Assembly: GCA_020284085.1 (NCBI GenBank)
Contig: JACEVL010000517.1
Span: 692,501-756,500, forward strand
Length of the DNA stretch: 64,000 nt
Origin: Aporrectodea caliginosa
Lineage: Eukaryota > Annelida > Clitellata > Crassiclitellata > Lumbricidae
Direction: 5' to 3'
Shown in pieces: positions 20,046 through 64,000 of the stretch. A program made the position numbers and the translations under genes. How positions within the stretch are numbered: position 1 is the first letter of the stretch; every line of letters begins with the position of its first letter. The notes beneath the pieces were generated by a model. It saw only the letters and a list, made by a program, of their open reading frames with translations, ran no database searches and had not been told where the DNA came from.

Positions 20046-20744
20046 TAGGGGGAAGTGGGGCAAAGGAATACACATTTCGTAGAGTCAAAATTTATATATC
20101 TAATCAATGGAAAACAATTCCGGTCCAAGTACAATTTCATGCTTCTACCATCCATAGACACCTTAGTAAGGAAAAAATTTGAAATTGTACAGATGTTTTT
20201 TGGAAATTGTGATTTATTGGAAGCTATGCATGTATCACTTTACCCCACCATTTGGGGCAAAGTGAAACAGGCGTATCTGTTTGCCCCATTCACCGGGGTA
20301 AAATGATACGCTATTGTTATAATGTAGGAAACAGGTAGGCCTATCAAAACCAAACATACCAATTATACCAAACATATCAATTATTGTAATGACATTATTT
20401 CTAAATAGAGCTATACAGCGAAGTAAACATAGCAAAGTAGGCCCTAACTGAAAATGAAACTGTTCTTCTATGACAGTCTGCATGTAAAATAAACAACAAA
20501 GATCAAAGTAAACATGGCAAACTAACTGAATCTGAAACTGTTCTCTAGCCAAGAAAACTAACACTCGCCGCAAACAAAGTTACCATTGGCGTCATGTTTA
20601 TCTGTGTCCGCGCAATCTTCATGGCACCAGTTCTTGCAGTGGTGGCACTGAATCCACTCTTCCACTGGTGGTTCGACGTAAGGTTCGGTACAAAAATGCA
20701 TTCAATATCAGATGTCTTCTTAGAAGCTGTTTTCAAACAGAACT

Positions 20745-20945
20745 TGGCAGCATACTTTGAAGCAGACATGGAAGCTGACTGTGGAGCCGACTTTGAAGCT
20801 GACTGTGAAGCAGACTTTGAAGCAGACCTGGAAGCTGACTGTGGAGCCGACTTTGAAGCTGACTGTTTAGCAGACATCGAAGCAGACTTTGAAGAAGATT
20901 TTGAGAAAGACTTGGAAGTAGACTTTGATGCACACTTCGAGGTTG
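20745..20945. repeat. 12-bp-derived tandem repeat inside Tigger tail
   Basis: Variants of 'gaagcagactttgaagctga' repeat about 16 times at 12-bp spacing. Open on both strands. Confidence 0.85.
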
Positions 20946-21305
20946 ACCTTTTTTGCATTGCAGCTTCCTTTTTTGTTTCTTAATGTTATCACTCTGAAAT
21001 TTGTCAACAAGGATGTTTTTGAAGGGTGAACTTGTTATGATCTCCGATTTCTGTGCTATCCTTTTTCTACCATTACCCTGACCAGAGAATGCTTTAGGCA
21101 ATGGTGAAATATCAAAAATTGATACTCTTTGAACGGTTTGCAATTGAGATTGTTCAAGTTCAAGTTGCTGTTCCTCGACAGGTTCAAGTTGCTGTTCCTC
21201 GACAGGCTATCCTTTTTCTACCATTACCCTGACCAGAGAATGCTTTAGGCAATGGTGAAATATCAAAAATTGATACTCTTTGAACGGTTTGCAATTGAGA
21301 TTGTT

Positions 21306-21400
21306 GTTCAAGTTGCTGTTCGACAGGTTCAAGTTGCTGTTCCTCGACAGGTTCAAGTTGCTGTTCCTCGACAGGTTCAAGTTGCTGTTCCTCGACAGGC
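21306..21400. repeat. 24-bp tandem repeat inside Tigger tail
   Basis: Four copies of 'gttcaagttgctgttcctcg' plus acag, encoding the LEPVEEQQ repeat on the minus strand. Confidence 0.9.
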
Positions 21401-21659
21401 TGATTTGGAATGTTCTGTGCACAGTTTTTTGCGTTTTGTAAATATGCAGGCTTTCGAATTATTACTCGAGTTGCAGATGGAGGCCTTGGCTTGGTGATCG
21501 CAGGATTACGGGATGTTCGCATAGGTCTCTGCACACTCATTGATTGTTCTTTGGTGGCTGCTGAGGTTTCTGCTTGAGAAATTCGATTGCTGGCTTTCCT
21601 CTTTCTCGTCGGAATCTCTGCTTGATCACTCGCGGTTGTCGTAGGTTCCAACATACATC

Positions 21660-22161
21660 AGATTCGGTTTCCAAAACTGATTTTAATAGATTATAAAATT
21701 TGCCAACTTGCACCCTATTGAAACCGGTTGCACGTGAGAGAGAAGTCGCCTCGGGTGTTCTTAGTGAGATCGTTTTATGTCTCCGCAAGAATCCACTCGT
21801 CCAATCTTTTCCTGCTAATTGCGTCACCTTGGAAGATGGAACATCAATGTTGTTTCTTTCTGCAAGCTGGAAGTCTAACATCTGTCAAACTTAACCCATA
21901 GAATCGCTGCTGCATGTCAATTATGTACTGTAACAGTTCGGTTTCATATTCCTCATTCAATGTACATCGAAATCTTCCTAACTTGCCTGGTGTTTTAACT
22001 GTTTTCATGAGATGGCGCCGTATTGTGGCGTGTGATATCCCATACGTCTGTTCAGCTTGTCTGAGGCTGATTTGATTTGATCTAATATCTGTTATGGCTG
22101 CCTGCATAGTTTCAAGAGTCCACAATGCCATATCAGTTTTGCGTTTGTAATTTCCTACCAT
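21660..22161 (-). pseudogene. Tigger/pogo transposase, N-terminal DNA-binding region (broken)
   Basis: From the ATG at 22161 it reads MVGNYKRKTDMALWTLETMQ, then SLRQAEQTYGISHATIRRHL, a pogo/CENP-B type helix-turn-helix, then YIIDMQQRFYGLSLTDV. A one-base shift near 21890 moves the frame to LDFQLAERNNI, AGKDWTSGFLRRH and LRTPEATSLSRATGFN, the second helix-turn-helix block of these transposases. After KFYNLLKSVLE the similarity stops, where the DDE domain should follow. Confidence 0.85.
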
Positions 22162-23094
22162 TTTCAATCTGAAAGTATAATGTAATATCTGTTTAGAGTT
22201 AACATAAATAATATTTTTAGGCAAAATAATAACCAAAGATGATTTCTTTGGTTGAAGTAGCCTAGGATGTCTACAAAGGAAATTAAGAAGGGAAAAGGTC
22301 GGTTGGTACAATGCTACAAATTTTAGGTGCAAATACCTTATATAAATCTCGGGAGCAAACTAATACTACTACATTAGGGCAACAAAACAGCCTGGGGCAA
22401 AGTAATACTGTAGCAATAATACTATACTGGGGCAAAACAATACGGCATGGGGCAAAGTAATACTATACTGGGGCAAAACGACACAGCTTGGGGCAAAGTA
22501 ACTCAGTTGCGAATCACTTTGCCCCAAACCATAGGTAGGCTGTTCTCGGTGGGGTGATAATAGAAGCGGTCCGTGCACGCTAGATTACGAAACACTAATT
22601 GAAGTGTGATACGTGTCTTACTAATAATTTGTTTACTTACCCGAAATGTATCCAATATGGACGTGATGATCGATTTGCAAGCAAAAACTATATCACTATT
22701 GCAAATGACAAAATATCTATTTTCTTAAAATAAGAAACAAAACATTTTTTGGCCAAGCATATCAATACTATCATCTAAGCCGGAAGTGAGTCTATAAGGT
22801 TTATAGATTGGCTGGTTACCTGTTTTCTGGTTGTATAAATTTCTATAGCGCTGAGTTTCTTTGCCTCGTTGAATCTCTTTGCCCCACTTCCCCCTACTCC
22901 ACCTCACTCCCCCTCTTCCTATGAGACACCTGTAGATCACTATGGACAGATGACTCTGAGGTGAGCGCAGCGATAGACTACCGGGCGTAACATCGGGTCG
23001 CGGGATCCGAGTGTCTTGATGACTAGAGTCATATCTTTGGTGTCAAGAATTAATTGTAGCGGTCCAAGGACCGAACCCTAGGGACACCGAGGAG

Positions 23095-23308
23095 AATCTT
23101 TACTCGGACACCCAGGTTGAGAACGGACGCCCAGGTTGAGAAGTGACGCCCAGGTTGAGAAGTGACGCCCAGGTTGAGAACGGACGCCCAAGCTGAGAAC
23201 AGACGCCCAGGCTGAGAACTGACACCAGCCGAGAGCGGACCCCCAGGCTGAGAACAGACACCCAGACTGAGAACTGACACCAGCCGAGAGCGGACCCCCA
23301 GGCTGAGA
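23095..23308. repeat. 19-bp minisatellite
   Basis: Copies of 'gacgcccaggttgagaa' with two-base spacers. A longer block including 'gacaccagccgagagcggac' is duplicated at the right end. Confidence 0.85.
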
Positions 23309-23460
23309 ACATATGGCCATATGACCCTGGCCATATGACCAGGGTCATATGGCCAGGGTCACGTGTCCAGGGTCACATGTCCAGGGTCAAAAGTCCAGGG
23401 TCACATGTCCAGGGTCACATGTCCAGGGTCACATGACCAGGGTCACATGTCCAGGGTCGA
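23309..23460. repeat. 14-bp minisatellite (cacatgtccagggt)
   Basis: About eleven tandem units alternating catatggcc, catatgacc and cacatgtcc before agggt. Confidence 0.9.
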
Positions 23461-23764
23461 TGCACTAATAGATATCTTGAATCAGTCGCAATATGAAACC
23501 GTCTTGGTTGGAGCGATCTCCTTTGAAGCCAGATCACAGCCTCACGGCAGGAGTTCAGACGTTTCCAGATGGTGCAACATCTGCTCCGCTTTTATTTACT
23601 CGATCACTTTTGATCAAAAGCTGAGATTCCAGACGGGGTCTGATGTAGGTTAGTTGTTGATATCTTGAGAGTCCTTGCTTGCCCACATCACAGAACCGTT
23701 GGCCAACCAGAAAAGGCTCGCAAAGTCGCAAAGGAAATAGTCGGAACAGTGTGTGTGCGCTTGT

Positions 23765-23893
23765 GTTGTGTAGGTGTGTATTTATGTATATTTATGTATG
23801 TATGTATGTGTGTGTACGTATGTACGTGTATATGTATGTATGTAAGTATGTATGTATGTGTGTGTGTAAGCATGTATGTATGTATGTATGTAT

Positions 23894-23936
<43 letters not shown>

Positions 23937-24302
23937 ATAAATTTATAACGCGCGCAAGGTCACACCGAAATGTCTGTTTATGTATGTATGTATGTATGTA
24001 TGTATGTATGTATGTATGTATGTATGTATGTATGTATGTATGTATGTATGTATGTATGTGTGTGTATGCATGTTTGTATGCATGTATGTATATGTGTGTA
24101 TGTATGTATGTATGTGTGTTTGTATTATGTATGTATGTAATCATGTACGTATGTATGCATGTATGTATGTATGTATGTATGTATGTATGTATGTATGTAT
24201 GTATGTATGTATGTATGTATGTATGTATCATGTATGTATGTATGTATGTATGTATGTATGTATGTATGTATGTATGTATGTATCATGTATGTATGTATAT
24301 AT
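23765..24302. repeat. (TGTA)n microsatellite with (ATT)n insert
   Basis: Long tgtatgta tracts, interrupted by an ATT run at about 23896-23933 and a 40-bp unique piece. Generates false Met/Tyr/Val/Cys frames. Confidence 0.97.
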
Positions 24303-24616
24303 AGCAAGGATCTATGCTAGGACAAATTGCTTAACCGCCTAGGTAATATGATCTGAAGCCACCTGCATAAGTGGCAGAGCTAGAGGAAATGACTTTGAGA
24401 CAGAGATAAGTCAGTCTCTAACAACAGAGTATCCTTTGTGCAATTAACGGATCCGCCCGCTGCGTCATCTCCAATGGTATTTCACTTGCATTATTTTAAG
24501 GTTTCCCCATGCAGTTCTCGTCCTCCATCCCATTACACAACACTGCAGAGGACGGGAAGAATGGCTCTCACGGCCACTATAGATCCACCCTTGTTTATGA
24601 AGAATGTGAATATATA

Positions 24617-25284
24617 GGGCTGGTTCTGATCAGTTAAGGCGCCAGGATGTCAGGTTTGGGGGCAAGGGCTAAAGCTCCAAGCCCTTCTCAAGGCTCCCCT
24701 CCTCCCTGTGATTTGCAGTGATTTCCCACTTTTGGGGGGCTGAGCCGCAGTTAAGGGGGTGGCTAAGCCCCTCCCAAATCACCCTGGCGCCGCCACTGGT
24801 TCTGATTGCAAAGTTATTCGATTAATCTCCAAAATTTAATTTCGATTAATCGATTAAATTCGATTAATTATTTAATTTGGTATCGTTTACGTAAAGCGTG
24901 AAAACTTTAAAAATTTAGTCACTGCGTCAGTTAACTACTTTCTTTCTACAAAAACTTCAATCATTCCACATGCTGAAGGTGATACGTCAGCACTCAGCAA
25001 TGTGTTTGAACCGCGGTAAGCGAACTGTTTATTCCAATGAAGACATGTGTAATTAATCTTGTCGCCACCTTCGACTTTTCCATCAACATTTACCTTAAGT
25101 GCAAAATGATCGCTTAATATTCAACTCGAACGTTTCACACCGTCGCTGTTGACAATATTTCACTCCGGAAATGGGCCGCTCGACATCATGAAATTAGTAA
25201 AAACAATTAATGGAACAGGCCGAAATTAATCGATTAAAATTTTTTAACGATTAATCGATTAATTAATCGTTAAAATCCGCAGCC

Positions 25285-25286
<2 letters not shown>
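24617..25286. mobile_element. hAT-like MITE carrying a nested MITE
   Basis: The left end 'gggctggttctgattgca' continues, after the nested insertion, into 'ttattcgattaatctcc'. The right end is the inverse, with 'cgattaatcgatt' tracts leading to cagcctt. The flanks aatatata at both sides could be the 8-bp target duplication, although the right one lies in TA repeat. Confidence 0.6.
24631..24798. mobile_element. hAT-like MITE, 168 bp, nested
   Basis: The ends are near-inverse (cagttaaggcgccag and ctggcgccgccactg), flanked by a perfect 8-bp target duplication, gttctgat at 24623-24630 and 24799-24806. The inner 'gggggct' and 'agcccc' parts pair as well. Related to the element at 28844. Confidence 0.85.
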
Positions 25287-25326
<40 letters not shown>

Positions 25327-25330
25327 TATA
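25287..25330. repeat. (TA)n microsatellite
   Basis: TA run adjoining the MITE right end. Confidence 0.9.
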
Positions 25331-26030
25331 TGTATATATATACATATATATATATATGTACAAACACAACACACGCACCCACACGTAGGCTATACACACT
25401 CCACCTGCAGGGATCTAACTTTTTGGGCTCAAGGGAGGCCGCTCATTGGAATACAATGTGCTTTACACATGAATTTCTTTCAACCAATAAGCGTGCCACA
25501 AACAATGTGCCGCTTGCATAAGCTTGCATGCAGCGTAATCGCTACATCCACGGCACATACATCTGATACGATCATACTTACTAATTAGCACGCTATCTGG
25601 CGTCATTAAGCAGAAACGACCTCCATCGGTATGCAACGTTTCTTACGCCATCTTGCGAGCGGTGTTGGCTCTTACGCAGGAGTGCATGAACGATAGACTG
25701 TTTATGAACAGTCGACCCCGATGTGTATGGGTGTTTAAAATAAACAAAGAATGTCCGATTAGGCCTTGTCTTGTGAGAAGATAAACCAATTGGTTTATGA
25801 CTTTAGGCAGTCTTGTTGTGTGACGGTCGAAGCTTCTTATGTCTGTAAACTAGTGTATGTAGTTTATTACTTGTTCTGTTATGATTACCAAATAAAATAA
25901 AATAAAATTTAAATAAATCAACTCAAACGCCCGACTGCCGGATATGATTTGTCCGGGGAGTTGGGAACCATCAGATTTCAACCGGTCTGCTCCGAAAGAT
26001 TAAGTTTTCCGTAGTCTGTTGTTTAGTCAG
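25331..26030. other. Intergenic, nothing recognised
   Basis: No supported gene. An (AAATA)n-like tail at 25895-25915 suggests a small retroposon end of unknown family. Confidence 0.4.
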
Positions 26031-26031
26031 T

Positions 26032-26033
<2 letters not shown>

Positions 26034-26122
<89 letters not shown>
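26034..26122. repeat. (AATC)n microsatellite
   Basis: Pure aatcaatc tract, one interruption. Confidence 0.95.
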
Positions 26123-26189
26123 TAGTGTTAACCTGTCGAACAGTGCATTTACAATTAAACAGTTTTCATCGTAAGGGTAACAAGGGGCC

Positions 26190-26900
26190 TCTGAAGGGAT
26201 AAGTATGCCGAAACCATGGTCTGCTCTAAATCGGATGAGACAGTAATGGTCAGGAACAGGACTGGAAGCGATATATTGAAACAAACCAAAACATTTAAAT
26301 ATCTTGGATCGGTAATGAACGTTAAGGGTGGTTGTGAGTATGATGTCAAGAAAAGGATTAAGGCAGCTTGGCAAAAATGGAAAGACTTAATGGGTGTATT
26401 GTGCGACGCCAATTTTCCGATTCATCTCAAGGGAAAGGTGTACGAGACAATGATAAGACCAGTGATGATGTATGGAGCAGGGACTTGGACAGTGACAAGG
26501 GGATAGGAAGGGTTACTGGAGAGAACAGAAATGAGAATGCTGCGGTTGATACTTGGAGTCTCGCTGAAGGATGAGAAAAGGAACGAGGTTATCAGAAAGA
26601 CGCTGGGAGTGGCATGTATTACTGACAAGATACGAGAGGCTATTGGTTGAGATGGCACGGTCATGTGATGAGAACAGAGGATGAGCTGCATCAATATAGA
26701 ATTATGAGAGCAGACTGAGGTCACCGGACGCCGCAGTCGGCCCAGTCGGGGACGGCAGAAGAAGAGATGGAGAGACGTGATCCAACAAGACGGTCAAGAC
26801 CCGAAGGCTCTCAGGTTGAAGAAAGAGGATACTGGTGACAGAAACAAGTCGAGGAGAAGGATCCATGTGGCTGATCCCTCCTCTGGGAAGGATTAATTAA
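26190..26900 (+). mobile_element. Non-LTR retrotransposon, 3' end of reverse-transcriptase ORF (broken)
   Basis: Reads MVCSKSDETVMV, then FKYLGSVMNVKGG, KRIKAAWQKWKDLMGVL, KGKVYETMIRPVMMYGAGTW, and in shifted frames RWHGHVMRTEDEL and WRDVIQQDGQDP. These follow the order of the region after the catalytic core of LINE reverse transcriptases. The 5' part including the catalytic motif is missing and several frameshifts are present. Confidence 0.8.
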
Positions 26901-27480
26901 AGCCTGAAGGAGACGACATAGTCTAGCTGTTGTTTCCACTTTTCACTCTTTCCTGATGCAACGCAGAACAATTATTTTAAGGGGCCTTTCAGCTGCTTGA
27001 CTTCCTTTTGAATTGTTCACATTCCTACGCAAACCTACATTATAATTATCACAAGTTCACAACATATCGTATTGTGAACTCCATATTCTAAAGCGCCTCT
27101 CTAAAGCTAAGCGCAGAGCAATAGTTTATTCGCCAGCGCTGCGTCGTATCAGAGGGGTTGTCCAGAGAGCAGGGCCGCATTAAGGCTAGTGCGGGCCGCC
27201 TGGGTGCTGTGATAAGTGTGATTACCTTCCAAACCATCGGATTAGCCTACCTGACAACCACCGGTCCACTACGCACAAATTTATAAAATGCTTGCTAGTG
27301 AGTATTTGTCGAAAGACACAGTACACAATTAGCCTAACGTTACATTACTTTCTGTAGGCCTACACGCAATGATTAGTGTCAGGTAAATAACTATAAGCAA
27401 TTAAATTAATCGTGACTTCGTATTTATTTATGTTGCATCATTTTCGCGTGCTGGTTCAGTATTATTTATAAATCGCGAAT
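26901..27480. other. Intergenic, upstream of putative channel promoter
   Basis: AT-rich. The stretch around 27060-27180 resembles the CR1-like 3' end repeats ('agcgcctct', 'gccagcgctgcg'), but weakly. Confidence 0.4.
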
Positions 27481-27760
27481 AAATAAATGCACCGTCGTTG
27501 CAACAACGCGTGCGACCCAAATGACGTCACGTTACTCTAAATGTTCTTGGTCGTTGTCGTTACCTTGTCGATGACGACAGGTGGTTGATCGAGAGAACGC
27601 GGCGGCGCTGGGATGCTCCGGCTGCAGAGACAGACAGACAGACGACGAGGCAGACGGGCGAGAGTTATTAACCGAGCCGTGGTGATGGCTGACGAAAGCA
27701 TATTGTAAACGCGTACACCGTGCTACTCGGAGTATACCCGTACTAAGTACCGTGACCACA
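27481..27760 (+). promoter_or_regulatory. Putative promoter/5' UTR of the calcium channel gene
   Basis: A CpG-rich island-like stretch with a perfect cyclic-AMP response element, tgacgtca at 27522-27529, followed by a GC-rich leader up to the ATG at 27761. The assignment depends on the first exon call and is inference. Confidence 0.35.

Positions 27761-64000
<36,240 letters not shown>

Larger units (their letters stand above)
20570..21654 (-). pseudogene. Tigger/pogo transposase, C-terminal tail with PHD-like zinc finger (broken)
   Basis: The minus strand encodes SIFDISPLPKAFSGQGNGRK, the 'PLPKA' motif typical of the tail of these transposases, after a QLEPVEEQ-rich repeat. A Ser/Ala/Lys-rich tract from 12-bp repeats follows (20745-20945). 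At about 20580-20710, in a neighbouring frame, there is WIQCHHCKNWCHEDC with a final FVC, a cysteine/histidine finger of PHD type. Frame changes show that the gene is dead. Confidence 0.75.
20046..22896 (-). mobile_element. Tigger/pogo-type DNA transposon, internally deleted
   Basis: The ends are perfect inverted repeats (gggggaagtggggcaaag at 20048 and its complement ending at 22894) flanked by TA, the target duplication of Tc1/mariner-pogo elements. Repeated 'ggggcaaagt' motifs near both ends look like transposase-binding sites. Inside, on the minus strand, are the transposase N-terminal DNA-binding part and its C-terminal tail with a PHD-like finger. The central DDE catalytic domain expected between them is absent, so the element is non-autonomous. 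A segment of about 100 bp (21055-21150) is repeated at 21206-21303. Confidence 0.85.

Noticed and set aside
20594..20983. Plus-strand acidic 'EADFEADCEAD' frame as a gene
   Set aside because: Antisense of the Tigger transposase tail and made of 12-bp repeats.
23050..23348. Overlapping minus frames 'LSLGVCSQPG' as a protein
   Set aside because: 19-bp minisatellite.
27532..27759. Minus-strand 75-codon frame over the putative promoter
   Set aside because: No similarity. A GC-rich stretch gives chance open frames.

Overview
This is a piece of animal nuclear genome, not prokaryotic. It has split genes with GT-AG introns, dense microsatellites and minisatellites, tRNA-derived SINEs, CR1-like LINE fragments, hAT-type MITEs and pogo/Tigger DNA transposons. 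Every protein-level match is to metazoan families. The repeat landscape (frequent 'taggcctac'-like words, 'gcgctatataa' LINE tails, many minisatellites in introns) suggests a marine invertebrate, perhaps an echinoderm or another invertebrate deuterostome. That placement is an impression and is not proven by the sequence.

Two real genes are visible, both on the + strand. The first (1738-12844) is a complete gene for CFAP52 (WDR16), a two-propeller WD40 protein of ciliary doublet microtubules. Twelve coding exons join in frame to a predicted protein of 631 residues. Exon 5 exists as two tandem versions of identical length (100 nt) and phase. They are 55% identical in protein and cannot be used together without a frameshift, so they look like mutually exclusive alternative exons.

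The second gene is the 5' part of a voltage-gated calcium channel alpha-1 subunit of the L type (Cav1). A probable first coding exon lies at 27761-27779. A long N-terminal exon lies at 39871-40495, followed by exons for IS1 (41299), IS2-S3 (50202), IS3-S4 (54747), IS5 (62022) and the start of the repeat-I pore region (63869). The gene runs off the right edge of the window.

Layout: 1-1737 is upstream sequence with SINE and LINE pieces. 1738-12844 is CFAP52. 12845-27480 is intergenic, with large simple repeats, a GC-rich stretch (16.7-17.6 kb), an internally deleted Tigger element (20046-22896) and nested hAT MITEs. 27480-27780 is a putative promoter and first exon of the channel. 27780-39870 is its long first intron, with MITEs, SINEs and a second Tigger-like remnant nested in another MITE. 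39871-64000 holds the channel exons, separated by introns made largely of LINE, LTR-retroelement and minisatellite sequence.

The most unusual structure is in the channel introns. Two minisatellites appear to have grown out of splice-site sequence. A 31-bp array begins 30 bp after the IS2-S3 exon and repeats donor-like and AG/GT-like motifs. A 29-bp array ends exactly at the IS5 exon and repeats that exon's acceptor and first bases about 20 times. A decayed partial copy of the IS3-S4 exon lies misplaced in an upstream intron. Most long open reading frames in the window come from tandem repeats and are not genes.
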